Positions 16,656-26,895 of a DNA stretch of 64,000 nucleotides are shown here, one piece after another (the first letter of the stretch is position 1; every line of letters begins with the position of its first letter). A program made the position numbers and the translations under genes. The stretch covers positions 434,001 through 498,000 of the forward strand of contig NZ_JASGKT010000001.1 of the NCBI RefSeq assembly GCF_047600445.1, written 5' to 3'. The notes beneath the pieces are model-generated. The model had not been told where the DNA came from, made no database searches, and worked only from the letters and a program-made list of their open reading frames with translations. Source of the DNA: Piscinibacter sp047600445. GTDB taxonomy: Bacteria > Pseudomonadota > Gammaproteobacteria > Burkholderiales > Burkholderiaceae_C.

Positions 16656-18371
16656 TCAGCCCTTGCCGAGCACGCCGAGCTGCTTGTTGATCAGGTACTG
16701 CTGCGCGATCGACAGGATGTTGTTCGTCAGCCAGTACAGCACCAGGCCGGCCGGGAAGAAGAAGAACATCACCGAGAACACCAGCGGCATGATCCACATC
16801 ATCTTGGCCTGCACCGGATCGGGCGGCGTCGGGTTCAGCCAGGTCTGCAGCAGGCTGGTGCCGGTCATCAGCAGCGGCAGGATGTAGAACGGGTCGATCG
16901 CCGACAGGTCCTTGATCCAGCCGATCCACGGCGCGTTGCGCATCTCGACGCTGGACAGCAGCACCCAGTACAGCGCGATGAAGAAGGGCATCTGCGCGAA
17001 GATCGGCAGGCAGCCGCCCAGCGGGTTGACCTTCTCCTCGCGGTAGATGCGCATCATCTCCTGCTGCATCTGCTGCGGCTTGTCCTTCAGGCGCTCGCGC
17101 AGCTCCATCACCTTCGGGTTGATGGCCTTCATCTTCGCCATCGAGCGGTAGGCGCTGGCGTTGAGCCAGAAGAAGGCGATCTTCAGCAGCACCACCAGCG
17201 CGACGATCGCCCAGCCCCAGTTGCCCAGCAACCCGTGAAGCTGCGTCAGCAGCCAGAACAGCGGCTTGGCCAGGATGGTGAACCAACCGTAGTCCTTCAC
17301 CAGTTCGAGCCCTGGCGCCAGCGCGGCGAGCTTGTTCTCCTCCTGCGGGCCGGCGTAGAGCTGCGCGTCGAAGGCCTTGGTGGCGCCGGCGGCCACCTCG
17401 CCGACCGGCAGGAACATGCCGACCGAATAGGTGTTGGTGTCGACCTTGCCGGTGTAGAACTCGCGCGGCAGCCTGGCGCCGCTGCCGTTGTCGGGCAGCC
17501 AGGCCGAGGCGAAGTAGTGCTGCACCATCGCCACCCAGCCGTCGTCGCCGGTGACGGCGTGGTCGGGCTTGTCGCCGGGCTGGCGCTTCTCGATCTTCTT
17601 GAAGTCGATCTTCTGGAACTTGCTCGCGTCGGTGTAGATCGCCGGGCCGGTGAAGGTGAAGTAGAAGCTCGACTCGCCCTCCGGCGGGTTGCCGTCGCGC
17701 ACCAGTTGCAGGTACAGGCGCGGGCTGAGCGCCGCGCCCGACGGGTTGCTCACCTCGTGGCGCACGCCGATCACGTAGTCGCCGCGGCGGAAGGTGTAGA
17801 TCTTGGCGAGCTTGACGCCGCCGATCTCGGGCGACTCGAAGCGCACCTGCAGCTCGTTGCTGCCCTCCTTCAGCGCGAGGTCGCCCGGCACCAGCTCCAT
17901 CACCGTGCGGTGGTTGGGCAGCCCGGCGCCGCCGGCCGGCGGGATCAGGCCGCTCTCGGCTTTGTACAGGCGCTTGGCCGACTGGTCGAACAGCACGACG
18001 TTCTTGGTGCGGTCGTTCTGGTCGGCCTGCTTGAGCAGTTCCAGGCGCACCAGCGAGCCGCCCGCGCTGTCCAGCGTCGCCTTGACGAGATCGGTGGCGA
18101 TGGTCACCTGCTTGGCCACCGGCGCGGAGGCCGCGGCGGCGGGCGCCGCCGGCTCGGCGCCGGGCGCGGCCGTCGCCGCAGCCAGCGCGGGAGCCGGCGT
18201 GGCCGGGCTCGGCACGGCGCCGGGCGCCGCCGATGCGCCCGCCGCGGCCGGCTTGGCCGGCGCCGGGGCGAACATCGAGGGCTGGCCGTTGTGGCGTTGC
18301 CAGGCGTCCCAGATCAGCACCAGGGACATCGAGAACACCACCCACAGCAGGGTGCGGCGGAAGTCGGTCAT
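16656..18371 (-). CDS. yidC: Membrane protein insertase YidC
   Basis: 571 residues from ATG 18371; a longer reading extends 62 residues into the yidD frame and is rejected. The N-terminal anchor is DFRRTLLWVVFSMSLVLIWDAW, followed by an Ala/Pro linker, the large periplasmic beta-sandwich (about 90-340) and the conserved five-helix insertase core (about 345-560), including the GNWGWAIVALVVLLKIAFFWL segment, the RMKAINPKV-type cytoplasmic hairpin (here MAKMKAINPKV) and the GCLPIFAQMPFFIALYWVL helix. It inserts and folds inner-membrane proteins, alone or with SecYEG. It overlaps the yidD stop by 4 nt (ATGA). Confidence 0.97.
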   Translation of the reverse strand: MTDFRRTLLWVVFSMSLVLIWDAWQRHNGQPSMFAPAPAKPAAAGASAAPGAVPSPATPAPALAAATAAPGAEPAAPAAAASAPVAKQVTIATDLVKATLDSAGGSLVRLELLKQADQNDRTKNVVLFDQSAKRLYKAESGLIPPAGGAGLPNHRTVMELVPGDLALKEGSNELQVRFESPEIGGVKLAKIYTFRRGDYVIGVRHEVSNPSGAALSPRLYLQLVRDGNPPEGESSFYFTFTGPAIYTDASKFQKIDFKKIEKRQPGDKPDHAVTGDDGWVAMVQHYFASAWLPDNGSGARLPREFYTGKVDTNTYSVGMFLPVGEVAAGATKAFDAQLYAGPQEENKLAALAPGLELVKDYGWFTILAKPLFWLLTQLHGLLGNWGWAIVALVVLLKIAFFWLNASAYRSMAKMKAINPKVMELRERLKDKPQQMQQEMMRIYREEKVNPLGGCLPIFAQMPFFIALYWVLLSSVEMRNAPWIGWIKDLSAIDPFYILPLLMTGTSLLQTWLNPTPPDPVQAKMMWIMPLVFSVMFFFFPAGLVLYWLTNNILSIAQQYLINKQLGVLGKG

Positions 18372-18625
18372 GAGGAGGTCTTGTCGGACAAATGGGAGAA
18401 CAGCGCCGGCTTGCACGCCGGCACGGCATCGACGCCGCCCGCGCACCACGGGTGGCAGCGCAGGACGCGCGCCGCCGCGAGGTAGCTGCCGGCCGCGGCG
18501 CCGTGGCGTTCCAGCGCTTCGAGCGCATAGGCCGAGCAGGTCGGCTCGAAGCGGCAACCGCTGCCCAGCCAGGGGCTCAGCAGCAGCCGGTAGCCGCGCA
18601 CCAGGGCGATCAGCAGGCGTTTCAT
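18368..18625 (-). CDS. yidD: Membrane protein insertion efficiency factor YidD
   Basis: 85 residues: MKRLLIALVRGYRLLLSPWLG, then the invariant cysteine region GCRFEPTCSAYALEALERHG and the CHPWCAGGVDAVP segment of the DUF37/YidD family. It is a small membrane-associated protein that assists YidC. The frame starts at 18625, sharing one base with the rnpA stop (TGATG), and ends overlapping the yidC start, so the three genes are translationally coupled. Confidence 0.95.
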   Translation of the reverse strand: MKRLLIALVRGYRLLLSPWLGSGCRFEPTCSAYALEALERHGAAAGSYLAAARVLRCHPWCAGGVDAVPACKPALFSHLSDKTSS

Positions 18626-19089
18626 CACGTGCGGGCCTGGCGGAACAGGGTGCTCAGTTCCTCGCGCGCCGCCGCCGCCAGCGCGGCCGAGGCGGCCGAG
18701 GGGAAGGCGCGCACGTCGAACGGCGAACGCAGCCGCACCACCCACAGACCGTCGTCCAGCGCCGCTTCGCCGCGGCCGGCGGCGGCGCGGATCTGGCGCT
18801 TCAGCAGCGAACGGGTGACCGCGCGACGCGCATGGCGCTTGGGCAGCACCAGCCCGAGCCAGTGCCGCACGGCCGGCGGACTTGTGCTGGCGCAACAGTC
18901 ATCCACAGGCCATTCGGGAAGAGGGGCTTCGCCTGTTGACAAGTCGGCCCGATCGCGCTTGGCGCGGCCCCCCGCGGGCGGTGTCGGCCGGCCGCGCAGG
19001 TGGTGCAGTGCGAAGTGCGCCGTGCGCGCCCGCGGCGCGCAGCGCAGCACACGTTCGAAGTCGACGGAGCGCACGATGCGACCGAGCAC
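18625..19089 (-). CDS. rnpA: Ribonuclease P protein component
   Basis: 154 residues, longer than the usual 110-120, starting at GTG 19089. The central signature is RHARRAVTRSLLKRQIR, equivalent to the RNP motif that contacts pre-tRNA and P RNA. Between the beginning (RSVDFERVLRCAPRARTAHFALHHL, abridged) and the motif there is an extra, low-conservation stretch of about 45 residues with the STGEAPLPEWPVDD segment, which I know as a feature of Burkholderiales RnpA. The gene is 33 bp behind rpmH. A DnaA-box-like TCATCCACA (18899-18907) falls in this insertion. Confidence 0.93.
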   Translation of the reverse strand: MLGRIVRSVDFERVLRCAPRARTAHFALHHLRGRPTPPAGGRAKRDRADLSTGEAPLPEWPVDDCCASTSPPAVRHWLGLVLPKRHARRAVTRSLLKRQIRAAAGRGEAALDDGLWVVRLRSPFDVRAFPSAASAALAAAAREELSTLFRQART

Positions 19090-19122
19090 GGCGCAGGAGC
19101 GGGCGGCGGGTGGCCGCCGGCC

Positions 19123-19257
19123 TCAGACGGCCAGGCGCTTGCGGCCCTTGGCGCGGCGCGCGTTGATGACCGCGCGGCCACCGCGCGTCTTCATGCGGAC
19201 GAGGAAGCCGTGCGTGCGGGCGCGGCGGACTTTGGAGGCTTGGTAGGTGCGCTTCAT
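19123..19257 (-). CDS. rpmH: 50S ribosomal protein L34
   Basis: 44 residues, MKRTYQASKVRRARTHGFLV to KRLAV, a typical very basic L34. It heads the leftward rpmH-rnpA-yidD-yidC-mnmE operon and faces away from dnaA, the classic arrangement flanking bacterial replication origins. A good sigma-70 promoter lies about 125 bp upstream (19382-19410). Confidence 0.98.
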   Translation of the reverse strand: MKRTYQASKVRRARTHGFLVRMKTRGGRAVINARRAKGRKRLAV

Positions 19258-19381
19258 GATGGGTCCAGCGTGTGCAGTTTCGAGGCGGTGTGCCCACGGG
19301 CGGCTGCGACTCCGCGGGGCTTGGCCGGCCGCTCGCGGGAACTCGAGGGTTTCCACGCAGGAGGGCTTCGGCGAACCCGCG

Positions 19382-19410
19382 ATTACAGCAAGAAAGCGCT
19401 TTGTGGTCAA
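19382..19410 (-). promoter_or_regulatory. sigma-70 promoter for the rpmH operon
   Basis: On the minus strand: -35 TTGACC (19410-19405), 17-nt spacer, -10 TGTAAT (19387-19382). Transcription would start near 19375, leaving a leader of roughly 118 nt before rpmH. A weak DnaA-box-like sequence (19402-19410) overlaps the -35, which would allow DnaA to affect this promoter (inference). Confidence 0.7.
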
Positions 19411-19463
19411 CGACTTGGGCGCCAAAGCCCCGCCGTGGTGCCGGACCGGGTGCCGCGCCGATC

Positions 19464-19472
19464 TGTGGATAA
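19464..19472 (-). promoter_or_regulatory. Consensus DnaA box
   Basis: TGTGGATAA on the plus strand, i.e. TTATCCACA on the minus strand, an exact match to the DnaA consensus. It lies 64 bp before the dnaA start codon, upstream of a possible -10 (TAGAAT, 19499-19504), so it may also serve in dnaA autoregulation. Confidence 0.75.
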
Positions 19473-19524
19473 CCACTGGCGCGCCGGCCGGCTATGGGTA
19501 GAATCCGGGCGCTTTCCAGAAGAC

Positions 19525-19533
19525 TTTTCCACA
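19525..19533 (+). promoter_or_regulatory. Near-consensus DnaA box before dnaA
   Basis: TTTTCCACA differs from TTATCCACA at one base and ends 2 nt before the dnaA ATG at 19536, so DnaA bound here could block dnaA translation initiation DNA or transcription. Confidence 0.5.
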
Positions 19534-19535
19534 AC

Positions 19536-20948
19536 ATGGCGGCAGACCTGTGGCAACGCGGCTGCGAGAAACTCGCAGCCGAGCTGCCAGAGCAGCAATT
19601 CAACACCTGGATCCGGCCCTTGCCGGCCGCCGACGTCAGCGACGACGCATCCGGCGGCGCGGTCGTGACCGTGCGGGTGCCGAACCGCTTCAAGCTCGAC
19701 TGGATCCGCAACCAGTACGCCGGCCGCATCGAGACCGTGCTCAGCGAGCTGGCCGGCAAGCCGGTGCGCCTGGACATCACGCTGGCGCCGCGCGACGCGC
19801 CGGTGGCCGCCACGCGCAGCGCAGCACCCGCCGCGCAGCAGGTGGTGGCGGCGCTGCGCATGCCCGGCAGCAACGCCGCCACGGCCACGCCGCGCGGCCC
19901 GGCCGCGGCGCCGCCGTCGCCGTCCTCGCTGAGCCGCCTGAACCCGCAACTGACCTTCGACACGCTGGTGCCCGGCCGCGCCAACCAGATGGCGCGCACC
20001 GCCGCGCTGCACGTGGCCGGCGCGCCGGGGCAGATGTACAACCCCCTCTTCATCTACGGCGGCGTCGGCCTGGGCAAGACGCACCTGATCCACGCCGTGG
20101 GCAACGCGCTGCTGGCCGACCGGCCCGACGCGCGCATCCTGTACCTGCACGCCGAGCAGTTCATCACCGACGTGGTGCGCAACTACCAGCGCAAGACCTT
20201 CGACGAGCTGAAGGCCAAGTACCACTCGCTCGACCTGCTACTGATCGACGACGTGCAGTTCTTCGCCGGCAAGGAGCGCACGCAGGAGGAGTTCTTCAAC
20301 GCCTTCGAGGCGCTGCTGGCCAAGCGGGCGCACATCATCATGACCAGCGACACCTACCCCAAGGGGCTGGTGGACATCGACGAGCGCCTGACCAGCCGCT
20401 TCGACGCCGGCCTGACGGTGGCCATCGAGCCGCCCGAGCTGGAGATGCGCGTGGCCATCCTGATGCGCAAGGCCGAGCAGGAAGGCGCGCCGATGCCGGA
20501 AGACGTGGCCTTCTTCGTCGCCAAGAACGTGCGCGCCAACGTGCGCGAGCTGGAAGGCGCGCTGCGCAAGATCCTCGCCTACTCGCGCTTCAGCCAGAAG
20601 GAGATCAACATCGGGCTGGCGCGCGAGGCGTTGAAGGATCTGCTGTCGATCCAGAACCGCCAGGTCGGCGTCGAGAACATCCAGAAGACGGTGGCCGACT
20701 TCTACAAGATCAAGGTCGCCGACATGTACAGCAAGAAGCGCCCGGCCTCGATCGCGCGGCCGCGCCAGATCGCGATGTACCTGGCCAAGGAGATGACGCA
20801 GAAGAGCCTGCCCGAGATCGGCGAGCTGTTCGGCGGGCGCGACCACACGACGGTGCTGCACGCGGTGCGCAAGATCGCCGGCGAGCGGCAGAAGAACAGC
20901 GAGCTGAACCAGCAACTGCACGTGCTGGAACAGACCCTGAAGGGTTGA
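19536..20948 (+). CDS. dnaA: Chromosomal replication initiator DnaA
   Basis: 470 residues from ATG 19536 (an upstream in-frame ATG at 19494 lies inside the regulatory region). Domain I begins AADLWQRGCEKLAAELPEQ; a Pro/Ala linker (about 90-135) leads to the AAA+ domain with Walker A GGVGLGKTHL, Walker B LLLIDDVQFF and sensor TSDTYPKGL; domain IV carries the DNA-binding signature with GRDHTTVLHAVRKI near the C-terminus. It binds DnaA boxes and unwinds oriC. It heads the rightward dnaA-dnaN-gyrB block. Confidence 0.98.
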   Translation: MAADLWQRGCEKLAAELPEQQFNTWIRPLPAADVSDDASGGAVVTVRVPNRFKLDWIRNQYAGRIETVLSELAGKPVRLDITLAPRDAPVAATRSAAPAAQQVVAALRMPGSNAATATPRGPAAAPPSPSSLSRLNPQLTFDTLVPGRANQMARTAALHVAGAPGQMYNPLFIYGGVGLGKTHLIHAVGNALLADRPDARILYLHAEQFITDVVRNYQRKTFDELKAKYHSLDLLLIDDVQFFAGKERTQEEFFNAFEALLAKRAHIIMTSDTYPKGLVDIDERLTSRFDAGLTVAIEPPELEMRVAILMRKAEQEGAPMPEDVAFFVAKNVRANVRELEGALRKILAYSRFSQKEINIGLAREALKDLLSIQNRQVGVENIQKTVADFYKIKVADMYSKKRPASIARPRQIAMYLAKEMTQKSLPEIGELFGGRDHTTVLHAVRKIAGERQKNSELNQQLHVLEQTLKG

Positions 20949-21182
20949 AGCCTTGAAAACCGACCGGTGTCAAGGGACAACTCTGGGGACAGCGCCGGAA
21001 CAAGCGCGCGGCTGTCCACAGCCTGCGGCCGACCGGCGCAGTTGTTCAAGTTCGCGCGGGCCTTCTCCGGCCCTTGCCGCACAGGGTTTGGCCGTGCGTA
21101 AAGGCTTGACGGAAAAGGCGAAAATAGCGTTCTCCACAGAAAACCCGGTCCTCTACTAAGACGACCAATTCAAGAGGTTGAC

Positions 21183-22289
21183 ATGATTGTCTTGAAGGCA
21201 ACGCAGGAAAAAGTGCTGGGCGCGCTGCAGGCCGTGGCGGGCATCGTCGAGCGGCGCCACACGCTGCCCATCCTGGCCAACGTGCTGATCCGCAAGAACG
21301 GCGGCCAGGTCGAACTGACGACCAGCGACCTCGAGATCCAGGTGCGCACCAGCGCCGAGCTCGACGGCGACGCCGGCAGCTTCGCGACCACCGTCGGCGC
21401 GCGCAAGCTGATCGACATCCTGCGTTCGATGCCGGCCGACCAGACCGTGAGCCTGAGCGCGAGCCAGAACAAGCTGACGCTGCAAGGCGGCAAGAGCCGC
21501 TTCACGCTGCAGACACTGCCGGCCGACGACTTCCCGCTGGTGCAGGAGGCCGTCGACTTCGGCCCGATGTTCAGCGTGCCGCAGAAGACGCTCAAGGGCC
21601 TGATCAACCAGGTGCACTTCGCGATGGCGGTGCACGACATCCGCTACTACCTCAACGGCATCCTGTTCGTCGCCGAAGGCCGCAACCTGACGCTGGTGGC
21701 CACCGACGGCCACCGCCTCGCGCTGGCGCAGGCCACGCTGGACGTCGAGATCCCCAAGCAGGAGGTGATCCTGCCGCGCAAGACGGTGCTCGAACTGCAG
21801 CGCCTGCTGAAGGACGAGGACACCGCCATCGAGATGCGCTTCGCCGGCAACCAGGCCAAGTTCGTGTTCAGCGGCATGGAGTTCGTCACCAAGCTGGTGG
21901 AGGGCAAGTTCCCCGACTACAACCGCGTGATCCCGAAGAACCACAAGAACGCCGTGACGCTGGGCCGCGCGCCGCTGCTGGCGAGCCTGCAGCGCGCCGC
22001 GATCCTGACGTCCGAGAAGTTCAAGGGCGTGCGCGTCAACATCGAGCCGGGCACCTTGCGCATCGCGTCGAGCAACGCCGAGCAGGAAGAGGCCAAGGAA
22101 GAACTCGAGGTCGACTACGACGGCGACAGCATCGAGATCGGCTTCAACGTCACCTACCTGATCGACGCGCTGACCAACATGAGCCAGGAGATGATCAAGC
22201 TGGAGCTGCAGGACACCAATTCCAGCGCGCTGATCACCATTCCGGAACAGACCGGCTTCAAGTACGTCGTGATGCCGATGCGGATCTGA
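21183..22289 (+). CDS. dnaN: DNA polymerase III beta subunit (sliding clamp)
   Basis: 368 residues, three-domain clamp of normal length; begins MIVLKATQEKVLGALQAVAGIVERRHTLPILANVL (abridged) and ends in the conserved FKYVVMPMRI. The clamp encircles DNA and tethers polymerase III; the C-terminal hydrophobic pocket binds clamp-interacting peptides. The 234-bp gap from dnaA contains several Shine-Dalgarno-free, box-like CCACA sequences; AAGAGG (21171-21176) lies 6 nt before the start and should be the ribosome site. Confidence 0.98.
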   Translation: MIVLKATQEKVLGALQAVAGIVERRHTLPILANVLIRKNGGQVELTTSDLEIQVRTSAELDGDAGSFATTVGARKLIDILRSMPADQTVSLSASQNKLTLQGGKSRFTLQTLPADDFPLVQEAVDFGPMFSVPQKTLKGLINQVHFAMAVHDIRYYLNGILFVAEGRNLTLVATDGHRLALAQATLDVEIPKQEVILPRKTVLELQRLLKDEDTAIEMRFAGNQAKFVFSGMEFVTKLVEGKFPDYNRVIPKNHKNAVTLGRAPLLASLQRAAILTSEKFKGVRVNIEPGTLRIASSNAEQEEAKEELEVDYDGDSIEIGFNVTYLIDALTNMSQEMIKLELQDTNSSALITIPEQTGFKYVVMPMRI

Positions 22290-22341
22290 GCGCCTGCGGC
22301 GCCCAGATCCTTCGGATCGTTTCCACTTCGCTCCCCCCTGC

Positions 22342-22362
22342 CCCCCGCCAAGCGGGGGGTTC
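22342..22362 (+). terminator. Hairpin terminator or attenuator between dnaN and gyrB
   Basis: CCCCCCGC (22342-22349), loop CAA, GCGGGGGG (22353-22360), then TTCTGTCT. The stem is very stable but the T tract is interrupted, so readthrough into gyrB is plausible. A second small hairpin, GATCC-TTC-GGATC, lies at 22308-22320. Confidence 0.6.
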
Positions 22363-22413
22363 TGTCTCGTTAGACACCCGGTCCGGCTTTGCCGGCCCTC
22401 TCGAATACACGCC

Positions 22414-24906
<2,493 letters not shown>

Positions 24907-24952
24907 GGTGTCGTCGGGTCGCGCGTCCACCGTCTGTCCACCGTCTCTCGCG

Positions 24953-25318
24953 ATGGCTTCCGACATCAAGACCGTGGCGTTCATCGCCGACCAGAGCGGC
25001 CTCGGCGATCGCCTTGCCCATAAGCGCATGTTCGGCGAATACGCGCTTTATCTGAACACGAAGGTCGTTGCCTTCGTTTGCGACGACAAGCTCTACCTGA
25101 AGCCCACGGATGCGGCGCGCGCCCTGCTCGGGTCGCCCACGGAGGCGCCGGCCTATCCCGGCTCCAAGAACTATTTCTTGCTCGAGGAAGAGCTCGAGAA
25201 CCCGACGCTTCTTGGCAGGGCCTTCGAAGTCACGGAGGCTGCTCTTCCGCTGCCGAAGCCCAAGCCGCCAGCCCGGCAGAAGTCTGGTCAGCGGGGCAAG
25301 GCGAAAGGTGCGGTCTAA
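24953..25318 (+). CDS. TfoX/Sxy N-terminal domain protein
   Basis: 121 residues from ATG 24953 (an upstream ATG at 24908 overlaps the gyrB end and has no ribosome site). It contains a single TfoX N-terminal domain with the typical core KRMFGEYALYLNTKVVAFVC and YLKPTD, and ends with a Lys/Pro-rich tail. The DNA-bending/competence role of full-length TfoX is not implied for such short proteins. Codon use is less GC-rich than in gyrB or nadC, and TfoX-like genes are common cargo of integron cassettes. The next cassette boundary lies 5 bp after its stop. Confidence 0.8.
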   Translation: MASDIKTVAFIADQSGLGDRLAHKRMFGEYALYLNTKVVAFVCDDKLYLKPTDAARALLGSPTEAPAYPGSKNYFLLEEELENPTLLGRAFEVTEAALPLPKPKPPARQKSGQRGKAKGAV

Positions 25319-25342
25319 AGCACGTTAGGCGTCACAACTCCC

Positions 25343-25888
25343 ATGCCCGTACTTCCAGAGACTCTCAATACGCACAGGTTGCGACTCAGAAAGCCGAAAG
25401 CATCGGACGCCTCACGCATCTTCGCTGCATATGGACAAGACCCCGATGTAGCGCATTACATGATCTGGCGGCCGCACACAGAAGTCAGCCAGACTCAGGA
25501 GTTTATCTGCGACTGTTTGAGATCCTGGGAAGGTGAAGACCGCCTTCCCTACGTAATTACTCGTCAGGATCGCGATGAACCGATCGGTATGCTCGATGCT
25601 CGGTTCCAGGGGCATATGGTCGACATCGGGTACGTCTTGGCCAAACGCGAATGGGGCCACGGCTTCATGCCCGAGGCTATCGAAGCCCTGGTCAGCCAGT
25701 TGTTTTCCCTTCCTGGCATCTATCGCGTCCAGGCAACCTGCGACGTAGACAACAAGGCTTCTCGACGAACTCTGGAGAAATCAGGCTTCGACCGGGAGGG
25801 TAGGTTTGAGCAGTACACAATCCATCCAAACATCTCATCCATACCCAGAGCTTGCTACATGTACGCGAAGTGCCGCAGTGACGCCTAA
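25343..25888 (+). CDS. GNAT (RimJ/RimL-type) N-acetyltransferase, integron cassette gene
   Basis: 181 residues. The RimJ/RimL-type fold is visible: start with TLNTHRLRLRKPKASDAS, the strand IGYVLAKREWGHGFMPEAIEAL (abridged) corresponding to the acetyl-CoA-binding motif (R/Q-x-x-G-x-G/A region) and CDVDNKASRRTLEKSGF, the family motif B. The substrate may be a protein N-terminus, an amino acid or a small toxic molecule; cassette genes of this family include resistance enzymes, but no specific resistance can be claimed. Its TAA stop lies in the attC left core. Confidence 0.88.
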   Translation: MPVLPETLNTHRLRLRKPKASDASRIFAAYGQDPDVAHYMIWRPHTEVSQTQEFICDCLRSWEGEDRLPYVITRQDRDEPIGMLDARFQGHMVDIGYVLAKREWGHGFMPEAIEALVSQLFSLPGIYRVQATCDVDNKASRRTLEKSGFDREGRFEQYTIHPNISSIPRACYMYAKCRSDA

Positions 25889-25948
25889 CCCTTCGCTGGA
25901 GCCGACAAGCGCCATGCCGATGCTTGCGGCTCGGCTCAAACGCTAGGC
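25883..25948 (+). repeat. Integron attC recombination site (66 bp)
   Basis: Left core GCCTAAC (25883-25889), inner arm GAGCCGA (25899-25905) paired with TCGGCTC (25931-25937), a further CAAGC/GCTTG pairing (25906-25910 with 25922-25926) and right core GCTAGGC (25942-25948), one base off GTTAGGC. The bulges and imperfect symmetry are those expected of single-strand-folded attC sites. The left end of the cassette carries the intact GTTAGGC. Confidence 0.82.
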
Positions 25949-25974
25949 GTCTCCGAGACTTCAAGAACCCGCGC

Positions 25975-26835
25975 TCACACCATCGCCAGATCCAGCCCGA
26001 TATCCGCCGCCGGCGCGCTCTGCATCAACCGGCCGACCGAGACGTAGTCCACGCCGCTCGCCGCAATCGTGCCGATCGTGTCGAGCCGCACGCCTCCCGA
26101 AGCCTCGGTCTTCGCGCGCCCTGCGACCAGCGCCACCGCCTCGGCCAGCGTTGCCGGCGCCATGTTGTCCAGCAGCAGATGGTTCGCTCCCGCCGCCAGC
26201 GCCGGCTCGATCTGGTCCAGCCGATCCACCTCGCAGATGATCCACGCGATGCCCGCCGCCTTCGCCCGCGCCACCGCCGCGCCGACACCCCCCGCCACCG
26301 CGATGTGGTTGTCCTTGATCATCGCCGCGTCCCACAGGCCCATGCGGTAGTTCTCCGCCCCGCCCAGCCGCGTCGCGTATTTCTCCAGGCGGCGCAGGCC
26401 CGGCAGCGTCTTGCGTGTGTCGAGCAGCGTTGCGCGGCCGCCCATCGCATGCACGTAGGCACGGGTCATGGTGGCGATGCCGCTCAGGTGCTGCACCGTG
26501 TTCAAGGCGTTGCGCTCTGCCGTGAGCAGCGCGCGGGCGGCGCCGGTGACGCGCAGCAGTTCGGCGCCGGCCGGGACCGCCTCGCCCTCGGCGGCGAGGA
26601 TGTCGACCGCGCACGCCGGGTCGAGATGGCGGAAGAAGGCCGCGGCGATCGGCAGGCCGGCGACGACGATATCCTCGCGGCTTGCCATCACGCCCGCGAA
26701 GCGCGCCTCGGCGGGGATGACGCTCTCGCTGGTCACGTCGCGACCGCCGCCGGGAAAGCCCACGCCGAGATCCTCGGCCAGCGTGGCGGCGATGAAGGCC
26801 GGAAGGTCGAAGCCGGGGAGGGTGAAGGCGCTCAT
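25975..26835 (-). CDS. nadC: Quinolinate phosphoribosyltransferase (decarboxylating)
   Basis: 286 residues. The family segments ERNALNTVQHLSGIATMTR (abridged), DTRKTLPGLRRLEKYA and the Lys in MIKDNH are present, with the C-terminal GVDYVSVGRL phosphate-binding region. It converts quinolinate and PRPP to nicotinate mononucleotide in NAD synthesis. It is not adjacent to nadA or nadB. The region between the cassette end (25948) and its stop is only 26 bp. Confidence 0.96.
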   Translation of the reverse strand: MSAFTLPGFDLPAFIAATLAEDLGVGFPGGGRDVTSESVIPAEARFAGVMASREDIVVAGLPIAAAFFRHLDPACAVDILAAEGEAVPAGAELLRVTGAARALLTAERNALNTVQHLSGIATMTRAYVHAMGGRATLLDTRKTLPGLRRLEKYATRLGGAENYRMGLWDAAMIKDNHIAVAGGVGAAVARAKAAGIAWIICEVDRLDQIEPALAAGANHLLLDNMAPATLAEAVALVAGRAKTEASGGVRLDTIGTIAASGVDYVSVGRLMQSAPAADIGLDLAMV

Positions 26836-26895
26836 GGCCCGTGATTGTCCGGCAGGAGTCCAGCGATCAAACTAGCTTCCAGCTTTGGCGACCGC

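Larger units (their letters stand above)
19258..19535. other. Candidate chromosomal replication origin region (oriC)
   Basis: The 278-bp gap between divergent rpmH and dnaA. It holds one perfect DnaA box (TGTGGATAA, 19464-19472), one single-mismatch box (TTTTCCACA, 19525-19533) directly before the dnaA start and a two-mismatch box (TGTGGTCAA, 19402-19410). The only relatively AT-rich part is around 19380-19410. The change of gene direction here fits an origin, but box number is low, and the 234-bp dnaA-dnaN gap (21010-21140, with near-boxes TGTCCACAG and TCTCCACAG) could contribute. Confidence 0.55.
25323..25948 (+). mobile_element. Integron gene cassette carrying a GNAT acetyltransferase
   Basis: The unit starts with the core site GTTAGGC (25323-25329), has a 13-nt leader, one ORF in cassette orientation and ends with an attC site whose left core GCCTAAC contains the ORF's stop codon. 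Lower GC than the flanking chromosome supports recent acquisition. No integrase gene or attI is seen in this window, so it is a solitary cassette (a cluster of attC sites lacking integrase, reduced to one). Confidence 0.82.

Noticed and set aside
18899..18907. DnaA box-like TCATCCACA in rnpA as part of the origin
   Set aside because: It has one mismatch, lies in a coding insertion and is far from the other boxes; kept only as a remark.
21100..21140. TTGACG promoter for dnaN
   Set aside because: No acceptable -10 lies at 16-18 nt; the nearest TA-rich hexamer is at 13 nt.
25319..25342. Complete attC after the TfoX-like gene
   Set aside because: Only the GTTAGGC core is present; no left core or pairing arms can be found in the 5 bp between stop and core.
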